A stretch of DNA of 64,000 nt from Corynebacterium mycetoides (GTDB lineage Bacteria > Actinomycetota > Actinomycetes > Mycobacteriales > Mycobacteriaceae), in assembly GCF_900103625.1 (NCBI RefSeq), contig NZ_LT629700.1, positions 1,488,001 through 1,552,000 of the forward strand, given 5' to 3'. Made by a program: the position numbers and the translations under genes. This document shows, in pieces, positions 29,121-38,031 of the stretch. The notes beneath the pieces are model-generated. The model searched no databases. It was not told the origin of the DNA and saw only the letters and a list, made by a program, of their open reading frames with translations. Position 1 is the first letter of the stretch. Every line of letters begins with the position of its first letter.

Positions 29121-29864
29121 ATGATTTCCCGCATGCACATTTCCGACGGAGCCGTCCCCAAACACGCGCAGCTGCGCGCCATCCTGGAGGACATGTGCGA
29201 CACCGAGCTCAAGCCGGGCGACCCTTTGCCCGGCGAACGAGCCCTGGAGGAGTGCTACGGGGTCAGCCGCATCACCGTGCGCCGCGCGATCGGCGACCTG
29301 GTGGCCGCCGGCCGGCTGCGCCGCGTGCGCGGCAAGGGCACCTTCGTCGCGCCCAGCCCGCTGGTCAGCCGGCTGCACCTGGCATCGTTTTCCGACGAGA
29401 TGGAGGCCCAGCGGGTCGTCGCCAGCTCCCGCATCCTGCTCTCAGGCCGCGCGGCCCCGCCCGAATTCGTCTCCGAGTTCTTCGGCACCGACCCTTCTAC
29501 CGCCCACATCCACCTGCGCCGCCTGCGGCTCGGCGACGGCGAGCCCTACGCCATCGACGATGCCTGGTACAACGGCACCCTCGTGCCCGACCTGCTGGAA
29601 AACGACGTGTACAAGTCGGTGTACACGCTGCTCGAGCAGGACTACGGCCTCGGCATCACCGAGGCCGACCAGACCGTCAGCGCGGTCACCGCGAGCGAGG
29701 CCAACGCCTCGCTTCTCGACGTCTCCCCCGGCGCGGCCGTCCTCCACATCGTGCGCTACGCCCGCAGCGGCAGCCAGAGCGTCGAGCTGTGCTCCTCGGT
29801 CTACCGCAGCGACCGCTACCACCTGACCACCCGGGTGGCACGCTCAACCGAGCACACGCAGTAA
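29121..29864 (+). CDS. GntR-family transcriptional regulator (HutC/UTRA type)
   Basis: A 247-residue regulator. The N-terminal winged helix (res ~15-80: [64 protein letters not shown]) is followed by a UTRA effector domain ([13 protein letters not shown]... [20 protein letters not shown]... [13 protein letters not shown]). Ligands in this class are often sugar phosphates or amino-acid derivatives; none can be assigned here. The start is the ATG at 29121, with a second in-frame ATG at 29133. It precedes the septum-formation-like gene by only 15 bp. Confidence 0.9.
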   Translation: MISRMHISDGAVPKHAQLRAILEDMCDTELKPGDPLPGERALEECYGVSRITVRRAIGDLVAAGRLRRVRGKGTFVAPSPLVSRLHLASFSDEMEAQRVVASSRILLSGRAAPPEFVSEFFGTDPSTAHIHLRRLRLGDGEPYAIDDAWYNGTLVPDLLENDVYKSVYTLLEQDYGLGITEADQTVSAVTASEANASLLDVSPGAAVLHIVRYARSGSQSVELCSSVYRSDRYHLTTRVARSTEHTQ

Positions 29865-29879
29865 GGCACAATAGTTCGC

Positions 29880-30947
29880 ATGGTATCTACCGCAGCAAGC
29901 GTGCGCTCCGTCCTGCTCGCCGTCGTGGCGGGTGCGGTGGCGGCGGGCTCCTACACGTTCGTCGCCGCGTCGGCGGGCTCCTCCCCGGCGACGTCGGCGC
30001 AGGCGTCGACAAGCGCGGGCGCGACCACGGCAACCTCCACCCAGCCGGGTGAGGAAGGCGCGGTGGCCCCGTTCACCACGGCCGACCAAGGCGCGTGCCT
30101 GACCTGGCAGGTCGCCGACGACGGGACCATCTCCGGCTTCGAGCAAACCGACTGCACCCAGGAGCACCGCTTCGAGGTCTCCACCCGCGAAGACCTCGCC
30201 GCCTTCCCCTCCTCCGAGTTCGGTGCGGACGCGGCGATGCCCAGCCAGACCCGCCAGGCCCAGCTGCGCGAGGAGCTGTGCGGGGCGTCGACCGTGAACT
30301 ACCTCGAGGGCGTCTACGACCCGAACGGGCGCTACTCCATCGCCTCCATCCTCCCGCCGGCGGACGCGTGGGAGCGCGGCGACCGCACGATGCTGTGCGG
30401 TCTCCAGGTCACCGACTCCACGGGCACCCCGGTCGTGACCACCGGGCGTGTGGCCGAGCAGGACCAGGCCCGCGTGCTCGAGCCCGGCCAGTGCGCCGTG
30501 ACGGACGCATCCAACGCCCTGCGCATGGTCGAGTGCGGCGAGCCCCACCACCTGGAGGTCACCTCGGTGGTGTCCATGGCGGAGACCTTCCCCGACCACA
30601 CGCCGAGCGTGGAAGAGCAGGATACCTATCTCGGGGACGTCTGTACCGCCGCCGCCCACGACTACCTCGGCGGGGAAGAGAACCTCTACCAAACCGCGCT
30701 GCAGCCGTTTTGGACCACGCACTCCCCGGCCGCCTGGGAAGGCGGCAGCCGCAGCGTGAACTGCGCCCTCGTCTACGCCAACAACGGTCAGTTCGCCACA
30801 CTGACCGGGTCCGCGAAGCAGGGCCGCGACGGTTTGCGTATCGACGGCAACCCGCCCCCCGAGCGGCCCGAGCGCCGCCCCCTGCGCGAGAACCCCGCGA
30901 ACAACGCCCCCGTCGCCTCGGCGAACCAGGAACCGGGCGCACAGTAA
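29880..30947 (+). CDS. Septum formation-like exported protein (Rv3835 homologue)
   Basis: A 355-residue protein with one N-terminal membrane segment (SVLLAVVAGAVAAGSYTFVAA), a Ser/Thr/Ala-rich spacer (res ~33-58) and two extracellular Cys-paired modules. Each module has a C-x-TW or C-A-V-T start and a C-x-x-PH(H)-E-V motif (QGACLTW... DCTQEHRFEVSTR; GQCAVTD... VECGEPHHLEVTSV), the Septum_form domain pattern. The Pro/Arg/Asn-rich tail (res ~320-355) is disordered. In M. tuberculosis Rv3835 lies next to serS (Rv3834c), so synteny supports the call. The name is a family label; its role in division is unproven. Confidence 0.83.
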   Translation: MVSTAASVRSVLLAVVAGAVAAGSYTFVAASAGSSPATSAQASTSAGATTATSTQPGEEGAVAPFTTADQGACLTWQVADDGTISGFEQTDCTQEHRFEVSTREDLAAFPSSEFGADAAMPSQTRQAQLREELCGASTVNYLEGVYDPNGRYSIASILPPADAWERGDRTMLCGLQVTDSTGTPVVTTGRVAEQDQARVLEPGQCAVTDASNALRMVECGEPHHLEVTSVVSMAETFPDHTPSVEEQDTYLGDVCTAAAHDYLGGEENLYQTALQPFWTTHSPAAWEGGSRSVNCALVYANNGQFATLTGSAKQGRDGLRIDGNPPPERPERRPLRENPANNAPVASANQEPGAQ

Positions 30948-30950
30948 GCG

Positions 30951-31295
30951 ATGCTTTCCACCCAGGAGGAGTTCGAGGGCATGATCAATGACGCCCTCAA
31001 CGACATCCCGGAGCGATTCGCCCGCGCGATGACGAACCTCGTCGTCCTCGCGCGCGACTTCAATCCGGAGGAGCCCACCATGCTCGGGCTGTTCGAGGGA
31101 GTGCCGCTGACTGAGCAGCACGCCAACCACGCCGGATTCCTCCCCAACGCGATCTTCCTCTACAAAGACGCCCACGAGGCGGTGTCCGCGGACGTGGGCG
31201 AGCTCCGCGAGCAGGTGCGCATCACCGTGTTCCACGAGGTCGGCCACTACTTCGGGTTCGAGGAGCACCAGCTCCACGAGCTCGGGTGGGGCTAA
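30951..31295 (+). CDS. Zinc metallopeptidase family protein (MetX/DUF1025 type, Rv3836 homologue)
   Basis: A small 114-residue zincin-like protein. The HExxH-type site is TVFHEVGHYFGFEEHQLHELGWG (HEVGH, third ligand Glu/His downstream), and the N-terminal half is FEGMINDALNDIPERFARAMTNLVVLARDF. It lacks a signal peptide and is probably cytosolic; members of this short family have no defined substrate. It starts 3 bp after the septum-like gene, so the two are cotranscribed, as Rv3835-Rv3836 are. Confidence 0.85.
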   Translation: MLSTQEEFEGMINDALNDIPERFARAMTNLVVLARDFNPEEPTMLGLFEGVPLTEQHANHAGFLPNAIFLYKDAHEAVSADVGELREQVRITVFHEVGHYFGFEEHQLHELGWG

Positions 31296-31299
31296 GCCC

Positions 31300-31911
31300 C
31301 TAGCTCAGCGGGTACGTTCCCCACTGCTCGACGCGCCAGGAGCCGAACTCGCCTTGCGGGTCGATCACCACGTAGTGGCAGTTCGGCAAGTACGCCTGCT
31401 CAGCGAAGTCCGGGTCGACGTCGGTGGCGTTGGCGGCGAACGCGCGGATCGCCCCGCCGTGGGAGACCACAACGGTGTCCCCCTCACGGGATACAGGGGT
31501 TATAAGGGGCTCGACCGCCGTGCGGTAGCGGGTGAGGAAAACGTCGAGGGAGTCGCCACCGTCGATAAGCGAGTCCAGCTTGCGCCGGTAGAAGCCGCGG
31601 AACGCGCCGTGGTAGGCCTCGTGGGCCTCGCGCGTGTTCATCATTTCCCAGCGCCCGGCCTGGACTTCGTGGAGCCCGTCGAGGGCGGGGATGGACTCGA
31701 AGTGCTCGCCGAAGGCGATCTCCCCGGTCTGCCGCGCGCGCAGCGCCTGCGAGGTGACCACGCGCGCGGGAGAGAAGCGCTCCATGATCTCGGCGCCGGC
31801 GTCGCGCGCCTGGGCGCGGCCGAGGTCGGTCAATTCCGCGCCGGGCAGGGCGGTGTCGAGGTGCCGGCCAACATTCGAGGTGGTTTGGCCATGCCTGAGC
31901 AGAATCAGCAT
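31300..31911 (-). CDS. Histidine phosphatase (phosphoglycerate mutase-like)
   Basis: A 203-residue histidine phosphatase. The catalytic RHG motif is at res ~6-8 (LILLRHGQTTSN), and the second histidine is in VVSHGGAIRAFAA; substrate residues include R in SQALRARQT. Synteny with Rv3837c, annotated as a phosphoglycerate mutase, supports the family. True substrates of such paralogues are usually other phosphates. It is adjacent to pheA (pheA stop at 31912, immediately next to this gene's ATG), so the two form one transcript. Confidence 0.88.
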   Translation of the reverse strand: MLILLRHGQTTSNVGRHLDTALPGAELTDLGRAQARDAGAEIMERFSPARVVTSQALRARQTGEIAFGEHFESIPALDGLHEVQAGRWEMMNTREAHEAYHGAFRGFYRRKLDSLIDGGDSLDVFLTRYRTAVEPLITPVSREGDTVVVSHGGAIRAFAANATDVDPDFAEQAYLPNCHYVVIDPQGEFGSWRVEQWGTYPLS

Positions 31912-32820
31912 TTATGCTCCTTCCCGGGCCGAGTCGACCCACTCTTGCGCGGCCCGCAGCCGGGCGGCGTTATCCCTGGTCCGTGCCGCGCCCGACCCCT
32001 TCGCCCGAGGCCACGAACCGAGGAACGTGATCTGACTGGCCCGCAGGTACAGGCTGCGCAGCGCCTCGTAGACGGGGATGTCGTCGATGTGTCCCACGAG
32101 GTCCACGAAAAAATTGTAGGTGTTGCGCTCCGCGCGCGTCGGGCGGGACTCAATGCGGCTCAAGTCCACGCCGCGGTAGGCGAATTCCTGCAGGGCGCCG
32201 ACCAGGGTGCCGGGCTCGTTGGGTAGCTGGAACACCACGAAGGTGCGGTCGTTGCCCGTGCGCGCCGGCGGCGCCCCGGTCCGGCCGGCCAGCACGAAGC
32301 GGGTGCGGGCCGCGGTGATGTCGGCGACGCGGTCGGCGTGGACCTCCAGGCCGAAAAGCTCGGCCGCCCGGCGCGGGGCCGCCGCCACGTCGACCTCGCC
32401 GTGCGCGACGAGCTCGGCCGCCGCCGCGTTGGACGCCGCCGCCTTATACTCCGCGCCGGGCACGTTGGCCGCCATCCACTTCTTCACCTGCTGGTAGCCC
32501 ACGGGGTGGGTGGCAAACGTCGCGGCATCCTCCAGCGAGGCGCCGGGGCGCGTCATGATGGCGAAGGAGATCTCGAGCTCGGTCTCGCCGTAGATCTGGA
32601 TGCCGGGGGATTCGATCAGCGCGTCGGTGGTCGAGGTCACCGCCCCGTCGACGGAGTTCTCGATGGCCACAACAGCCCACCGCACGCGGCCGTCGCGCAC
32701 GGCATCCAGCGCTTCGGCGGGCGAGGCCACGGGCACCAGCTCCACGTCCGCAAGCCCGAACTCCCCCACCGCCTGCTCTGTAAACGTGCCGTGCGGACCA
32801 AGGAATGCGACGCGGTTCAT
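31912..32820 (-). CDS. pheA: Prephenate dehydratase
   Basis: A 302-residue enzyme converting prephenate to phenylpyruvate in phenylalanine synthesis. The catalytic domain (res ~1-185) begins VAFLGPHGTFTEQAV and includes the conserved IENSVDGAVTSTTDAL and the TRF motif (AARTRFVLAG). The C-terminal ACT domain (res ~195-280) contains the ESRPT motif (LSRIESRPTRAERNTYNFFVD), which binds Phe for allosteric feedback. Length is normal for actinobacterial PheA. It is divergent from the CPBP gene (16-bp gap). Confidence 0.95.
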   Translation of the reverse strand: MNRVAFLGPHGTFTEQAVGEFGLADVELVPVASPAEALDAVRDGRVRWAVVAIENSVDGAVTSTTDALIESPGIQIYGETELEISFAIMTRPGASLEDAATFATHPVGYQQVKKWMAANVPGAEYKAAASNAAAAELVAHGEVDVAAAPRRAAELFGLEVHADRVADITAARTRFVLAGRTGAPPARTGNDRTFVVFQLPNEPGTLVGALQEFAYRGVDLSRIESRPTRAERNTYNFFVDLVGHIDDIPVYEALRSLYLRASQITFLGSWPRAKGSGAARTRDNAARLRAAQEWVDSAREGA

Positions 32821-32836
32821 GCCTTAAAGTTACTGC

Positions 32837-33562
32837 ATGCGCACCACGCCCGAGCGGATCCGGCTGGAGATCCTCATCGTCTTAGCCGTCACCTTCGGCC
32901 TGTCCGGGGTGCGCTCGATTCTCAGGCTTATCGACGCCCTCGCAGCCGCCCCGGCCCTCAACGAACAGCAGGTCACTCTCAACGACACCACCTCGACGGT
33001 CACGTGGCTGGACCTGGCGCTGCAGCTGTGCTCCGCGGGCATGCTGTTCGCGTGGGGCGCGCTCGCCCTGTTCCTCCTCGGCCAGCGCCTGGCACTCCCG
33101 CGCGTGGGCGATTGGGGGCGCGGGGCGGTGCTCGCGGCCGTGATCGGGCTGCCCGGCCTGGCGCTCTACGTCGTCTCCCTGCACTTCGGGTGGACGAAGG
33201 AAGTGGTCCCCGCCACCGAGGCGGTGCAGGTGCCCACGCTTCTGCTGTGGTCCTTCGCCAACGCCTTCGGCGAGGAGGTCGTGGTGGTGATGTGGTTTGT
33301 CACCCGCCTACGCCAGCTGGGCTGGGCGCCGTGGGCGGCGATCGCCGCGTCCTCGGTGTTGCGCGGCAGCTACCACCTGTACCAGGGGGTTTCCGCCGGG
33401 TTCGGCAACATTGTCATGGGGGTGGTCTTCGGCGCGTATTACCACCGCACCGGCAAGGTGTGGCCGCTGATACTCGGCCACTTTCTCATCGACGCGTTCG
33501 CGTTCGTCGGCTACCAGTACCTCGACTTGTCGTGGCTGGGGCTAGGCACACGCGCTGGGTAA
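32837..33562 (+). CDS. CPBP-family intramembrane protease
   Basis: A 241-residue membrane protein with about seven helices. The CPBP (Abi/Rce1) motifs are recognisable: EE in ANAFGEEVVVVMWFVTRLR (motif 1), SVLRGSYHLYQG (motif 2, His), and GHFLIDAFAF (motif 3, HxxxD). The Arg that normally follows EExxx is replaced by Val, so activity is uncertain. It starts 16 bp from the pheA start and ends 10 bp before the LCP gene, suggesting cotranscription with it. Confidence 0.82.
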   Translation: MRTTPERIRLEILIVLAVTFGLSGVRSILRLIDALAAAPALNEQQVTLNDTTSTVTWLDLALQLCSAGMLFAWGALALFLLGQRLALPRVGDWGRGAVLAAVIGLPGLALYVVSLHFGWTKEVVPATEAVQVPTLLLWSFANAFGEEVVVVMWFVTRLRQLGWAPWAAIAASSVLRGSYHLYQGVSAGFGNIVMGVVFGAYYHRTGKVWPLILGHFLIDAFAFVGYQYLDLSWLGLGTRAG

Positions 33563-33572
33563 GCTTTCGACC

Positions 33573-34817
33573 ATGCCAACGACTCCTCACTCGAACGACC
33601 CGAGGGACAACCTGGGCGACTACCTGCTGGGCAAGGACGGCAAGCCCATCGTGGACCGCTACGGTCGCCCCGTCCGCCGCAGGGCCGCGCGCGTCGAGCG
33701 AGTCGAGCGGCCTGTGGAACGGCCTGCAGACAGGCCTGTGGAACGGCCCCGCCAGTACGTGCCGCCGCAGGAGACGCGCCAGTACGAGCCGCGCCGCACG
33801 CCTCAGCGCCCCGCGAACACGCAGCGCCCGCCCGTGCGCCGTCCGCGCCGGGCGGAACCCGCGCCGATGGCGGTGTCGCGCTCCCGCGTCGCCGCCCCTG
33901 CCCCCGCGCCCGTGGCGCGCAGGCGCAGGAAAGCCCCGGGCTGTGTCGCCGTGCTCGCCCTCCTCCTTGTCATCGTCGTCGCCGCAGTACTGCTTGCCGA
34001 CGCCCGCCTCAACCGCGTCGACGCCCTGCCCGATCAGCGCATCGGCAACACCGCGGGCACCAACTGGCTGCTGGTCGGTTCCGATTCCCGCTCCGGGCTC
34101 AGCGAGGAGGACATCGCGCGCTACGGCACCGGGGGCGATCTGGGCGTCGGGCGCACCGACACGGTCATGCTGCTGCACCTGCCGCTATCCGGCCCCGCGA
34201 CCCTGGTCTCCATCCCGCGCGACTCCTATGTGGAGGTGCCCGGGTACGGGATGGACAAGATCAACGCCGCCTTCGCCTACGGCGGGCCGAAGCTGCTGGC
34301 AGAGACGGTGGAGCACAACACGGGCTTGCGCGTGGACCGCTACATGGAGATCGGCATGGGAGGCCTCGCCGGGGTTGTCGACGCCATCGGCGGGGTGGAG
34401 ATCTGCGTCGTCGAGCCGATCGACGACCCGCTGGCCAACCTCAACGTCGCACCCGGCTGCCAGATGATGGACGGGGCGACCGGGCTGGGATACGTGCGCA
34501 CCCGCGCCACCGCGCTGGGCGACCTCGACCGCGTCGGGCGCCAGCGCGAGTTCCTCAGCGCTGTCGTGGACAAGGTCACCTCGCCGGCGGTGCTGGCCAA
34601 CCCGTTCCGCGTGATCCCGCTGATATGGGCAGCCCCGGAGCTGTTCACCGTGAACAAGAACGACCACATCTGGAACCTGGCCCGCGTCGCCCTCGCGATG
34701 CGCGGCGGGTTGCAGACCGAGACGGTGCCGCTCGGCGGGTTCGCCGACACTGAGGTGGGCAACGTCATGCTGTGGGACGACGCCGGCGCTGAGGCGCTGT
34801 TCGCCTCGCTGCGCTAA
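33573..34817 (+). CDS. LytR-CpsA-Psr (LCP) cell-wall ligase family protein
   Basis: A 414-residue type II membrane protein. The cytosolic N-terminus is Arg/Pro-rich with imperfect repeats (RVERVERPVERPADRPVER, then QETRQYEPRRTPQRP). One helix follows (KAPGCVAVLALLLVIVVAAVLLADARL, ~res 125-150), then the extracellular LCP domain with NWLLVGSDSRSGL, GRTDTVMLLHL, VSIPRDSYVEVPGYGMDKINAAFAYGG and GRQREFLSAVVDK. LCP proteins attach arabinogalactan to peptidoglycan. Its position after pheA and the CPBP gene matches Rv3840. Confidence 0.9.
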   Translation: MPTTPHSNDPRDNLGDYLLGKDGKPIVDRYGRPVRRRAARVERVERPVERPADRPVERPRQYVPPQETRQYEPRRTPQRPANTQRPPVRRPRRAEPAPMAVSRSRVAAPAPAPVARRRRKAPGCVAVLALLLVIVVAAVLLADARLNRVDALPDQRIGNTAGTNWLLVGSDSRSGLSEEDIARYGTGGDLGVGRTDTVMLLHLPLSGPATLVSIPRDSYVEVPGYGMDKINAAFAYGGPKLLAETVEHNTGLRVDRYMEIGMGGLAGVVDAIGGVEICVVEPIDDPLANLNVAPGCQMMDGATGLGYVRTRATALGDLDRVGRQREFLSAVVDKVTSPAVLANPFRVIPLIWAAPELFTVNKNDHIWNLARVALAMRGGLQTETVPLGGFADTEVGNVMLWDDAGAEALFASLR

Positions 34818-34835
34818 ACCGCGGAGGGCAGGCCC

Positions 34836-34894
34836 GGAAGACCTCAGCGCTAAAATCGCCCGAAAAACGGCCCGAAAATACGCTGAGGTCTTCC
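34836..34894. terminator. Bidirectional terminator-like hairpin
   Basis: The 14-bp inverted repeat GGAAGACCTCAGCG (34836-34849) and CGCTGAGGTCTTCC (34881-34894) encloses a 31-nt A/C-rich loop. It lies between the convergent LCP gene (stop 34817) and the alanine symporter (stop 34906). The right side is followed by GCTTTA and the left, on the other strand, by GGGCCTGCC, so T-tracts are weak. It shares AGACCTCAGCG with the repeats at 25.1 kb. Confidence 0.65.
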
Positions 34895-34905
34895 GCTTTA
34901 GCTGA

Positions 34906-36426
34906 TCAACGCGCCTGCCACGTCCCCGCGGCGACCATGTCACGCTTGCGCTGCTCCCAGAAGTCGGCGCCGCGGATGCCCAGTGCTTCCGGGTCGAACT
35001 GCGGGTCGAGGCCGGCCTTCTTCTGCCGGCGGTAGTCCCACAGGCACTTCAGCGCCGGGCCCTGAATGACCAGGATGGCCAGGATGTTCAGCCAGGCGGT
35101 GGTGCCCACGCCGATGTCGCCGAGCGCCCAGGCCGTGCCCGGGGTGGTGGTCGCGCCGACAAAGACGGAGACGAGGATCAGGGCGCGCAGCACCCAGATC
35201 ATCGCCCGGCGCGCGGTGTCGTTGTGCACCCAGCGGTTGAGGTAGGCGAAGTTGACCTCCGCCAGGTAGTAGTACGCCAGAACGGTGGTGAACGCGAAGA
35301 ACGCGATCGCGAGCGCGACGAAGGAGGGGCCCACGCCCGGCGCGACGGTGTTCATGCCCTCCTGGACAAATCCGGGTCCGACCGCGATGCCGTCGGCAAG
35401 CGAGCCCGCGTAGCGCACCGCGCCGTCCTCCGACTGGTCCTCGAACACCTTGTACATGTCGGTGGAGATGATGATGAAGGCGGTGGCGGAGCAGACGAAC
35501 AGCGTATCGACGTACACCGCAAACGCCTGCACGAATCCCTGCTTGGCCGGGTGGGAGACCTCGGCGGCCGCGGCGGACTGCGGGCCGGTCCCCTGGCCCG
35601 CCTCGTTGGAGTAGATGCCGCGCTTGACACCCCACATAATGGCGGCGCCGAGCATGCCGGAGAACATGGCCTCCCGGTCGAAGGCGGAGCGGAAGATCAG
35701 TCCGAAGACCTCGGGGATTTCGTTCACGTTGGCCAGCATGATCCAGATGGAGGCCAGGATGTAGAACACCGCCATCACGGGAACGACCAGGGAGGCGAAG
35801 GTGGCGATGCGCTTGACGCCGCCGATGATGATGACGCCCAGCAAGGCGACCATGACGATAGCTGAGACCCAGGTGGGTACGGCCCAGGCGTTGTTGACAG
35901 CTGCGGCCACGCCGTTGGCCTGGATGCCGGGCAGGAAGTAGGACGTGGCCAAAATCATGCAGACCGCGAAGATAACGGCGTAGACCAGTGCGAAGGTCCG
36001 CGCGCGGGTGTGTGCGCCGGCGCGCTCAATGTAGAAGGCCGGGCCGCCGCGGTATTCGCCGGTGTCGCGGTCCTTCTCCTTGTAAATCTGCGCCAGGGTG
36101 CACTCCACAAACGACGTGGCGGAACCGAGCAACGCCATCACCCACATCCAGAACACCGCACCGGGCCCGCCGAAGGCGATCGCCGTGGCGACGCCGGCGA
36201 CATTGCCCACGCCGACGCGCCCGGCGAGCGAAATCATCAGCGACTGGAACGAGGAAATGCCGGACTCGGACTTCTCGCCCTGCACGATCTGCTTGAGCAT
36301 GTCGGGGATGCACCGGATCTGCAGGAACAGGGTGACAATGGTGAAGTAGGCGCCTGCTCCGAGGCACAAGTAGACGAGCCAGTTCGACCAGATCAGGCCG
36401 TTGAGTGTGTCGATGAACCCTTCCAT
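34906..36426 (-). CDS. Sodium:alanine symporter family protein (AGCS)
   Basis: A 506-residue, ~10-helix transporter importing alanine or glycine with sodium. Signature segments are ISLAGRVGVGNVAGVATAIAFGGPGAVFWMWVMALLGSATSFVECTLAQIYK and KRGIYSNEAGQGTGPQSAAAAEVSHPAKQG, both AGCS hallmarks. The ATG at 36426 (MEGFIDTLNG) is preferred over the GTG 9 bp upstream, because GGAGG lies 8 nt before this ATG and overlaps the other start. It has its own upstream gap, 36427-36584 (~158 bp), in which I see no gene. Confidence 0.92.
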   Translation of the reverse strand: MEGFIDTLNGLIWSNWLVYLCLGAGAYFTIVTLFLQIRCIPDMLKQIVQGEKSESGISSFQSLMISLAGRVGVGNVAGVATAIAFGGPGAVFWMWVMALLGSATSFVECTLAQIYKEKDRDTGEYRGGPAFYIERAGAHTRARTFALVYAVIFAVCMILATSYFLPGIQANGVAAAVNNAWAVPTWVSAIVMVALLGVIIIGGVKRIATFASLVVPVMAVFYILASIWIMLANVNEIPEVFGLIFRSAFDREAMFSGMLGAAIMWGVKRGIYSNEAGQGTGPQSAAAAEVSHPAKQGFVQAFAVYVDTLFVCSATAFIIISTDMYKVFEDQSEDGAVRYAGSLADGIAVGPGFVQEGMNTVAPGVGPSFVALAIAFFAFTTVLAYYYLAEVNFAYLNRWVHNDTARRAMIWVLRALILVSVFVGATTTPGTAWALGDIGVGTTAWLNILAILVIQGPALKCLWDYRRQKKAGLDPQFDPEALGIRGADFWEQRKRDMVAAGTWQAR

Positions 36427-36584
36427 GGCGGGCACCTCCCGGGAGATTCATAAGCCTCTCCCGCTTAGCGACGATGCACCGCGCCGGAAAGACCTTACGT
36501 GTCAGGTTGAATGTTGCGGTTCATCTTAGGCTATATACCTGTCGCTTGAAAGGCACTTTGCGGAGAAATTGCGCACACCGGGTG

Positions 36585-38009
36585 CTATTGGCCCTGAGCT
36601 GCGGGAACGTACCCGCCCGGGACCGGGTCGTCCACGCCGTCGATGCGGTTGCGACCGGTGAGGTAGTACAAGGCAACGCAGCCGATGCTGAAGACCATGC
36701 CCACGGCCAGCGGCACCCGGAAGTCCGGCAGCCACGCCATCACCCCGAAGGTGAACAGGATGAATGCGATGGCGAAGTATTGGCCGTACGGCCACAGGGG
36801 TACCCGGTATGCCAGTGAGGTTACATCCTGGGGCGTCATGTGGCGTCGAGAAGCAAGATGCGCGAGCAGAATCATCAGCCAGACGAAGACGGTGGCAAAC
36901 GTGGCCAGCGACGCGACCACGGCGAAGACGGACTCCGGAATCAGCGCGTTGAGCACCACGCCGACCACGAGCACACCGAGCAAGATGAGCGTCGTCATCA
37001 CCGGCACACCCCGAAACGTCTTTGTCATCGCGGCCGGCGCGAGACGCTGGGTGGCCAGGCCCGAGAGCACACGGCCCGCGCCGAAAATGTCGGCGTTGAT
37101 GGCCGAGAGCGCGGCGGTGATCACGATGACGTTGAGCAGCGCCGCCGCCCAGTTCACGCCGAGCGCGGTGAAGATCTGCACGAACGGGGACTCGTCGCCG
37201 GTGATCGTGTGCCACGGGTTGATCATGAGGATGATCAGGATGGACAGGACGTAGAACAGCAAAATGCGGGCCGGCACCGTATTAATCGCCGTGGGGATCG
37301 CGCGGGACGGGTCCTCCGCCTCGCTGCCGGCCACGCCGATGATCTCCGTGCCGCCGAAGGCGAAGAGCACGAGGATGAAGGACGCGACCATGCCGGACAC
37401 CCCGTTGGGGAAGAACCCGCCGTGGTTGACCAGGTTCTGCGGGCCGGTGGTCTCGGCCGCGGACAAGCCGAAAACCAGCACCGCGGCGCCGGCGAGGATC
37501 ATGGCGACCACGGCGCCGACCTTGACAATGGTGAACCAGAATTCAAGCTCGCCAAAGACGCGTGTTGACGCCACATTGGCCGCGCCGACCACCAGCAACG
37601 CCACCACGATCCACACCCAGCGGGAGACGTCCGGGAACCAGAAACCCATGTAGATGCCGATCGCCGTGAGGTCCGCGAGCGCGACGATGATCATCTCGAA
37701 AGCGAACATCCAGCCGGTGAGGAAGCCGGCCGCGCCGCCGAGGTGGGCGCGGGTGTACTCGGCGAAGGAGCCGCGCACCGGGTGTCGCACCGCCATCTCG
37801 CCAAGAGCGCGGAGCATGAAGTACACCACCGCGCCACCCAAGAGGTAGACCAGCAGCACGGACGGGCCAGCCGCCTGAATGGCACCGGCGGAGCCATAGA
37901 ACAGCCCGGTGCCAATGGCGGAGCCGAGCGCGATGAAGTGGAGGTGGCGCGAGGTAAGCCCGCGCGGCCGGTCGTGGGCCGGAGCCCCACTGGGCTGAGT
38001 TGTTGTCAT
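36585..38009 (-). CDS. Amino acid permease (APC superfamily)
   Basis: A 474-residue, 12-helix permease. The N-terminus RPRGLTSRHLHFIALGSAIGTGLFYGSAGAIQAAGPSVLLVYLLGG carries the consensus GxGxGLFxGSG-like helix 1, and ALGEMAVRHPVRGSFAEYTRAHLG follows, as in the AroP/ProY/GABA-type family (AAT). SEAEDPSRAIPTAINTV is the conserved helix 6-7 loop. Aromatic amino acids, proline or similar are possible substrates; the sequence does not decide. It is monocistronic in appearance. Confidence 0.92.
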   Translation of the reverse strand: MTTTQPSGAPAHDRPRGLTSRHLHFIALGSAIGTGLFYGSAGAIQAAGPSVLLVYLLGGAVVYFMLRALGEMAVRHPVRGSFAEYTRAHLGGAAGFLTGWMFAFEMIIVALADLTAIGIYMGFWFPDVSRWVWIVVALLVVGAANVASTRVFGELEFWFTIVKVGAVVAMILAGAAVLVFGLSAAETTGPQNLVNHGGFFPNGVSGMVASFILVLFAFGGTEIIGVAGSEAEDPSRAIPTAINTVPARILLFYVLSILIILMINPWHTITGDESPFVQIFTALGVNWAAALLNVIVITAALSAINADIFGAGRVLSGLATQRLAPAAMTKTFRGVPVMTTLILLGVLVVGVVLNALIPESVFAVVASLATFATVFVWLMILLAHLASRRHMTPQDVTSLAYRVPLWPYGQYFAIAFILFTFGVMAWLPDFRVPLAVGMVFSIGCVALYYLTGRNRIDGVDDPVPGGYVPAAQGQ

Positions 38010-38031
38010 AGACGGGAAGTCTAGGACACGC

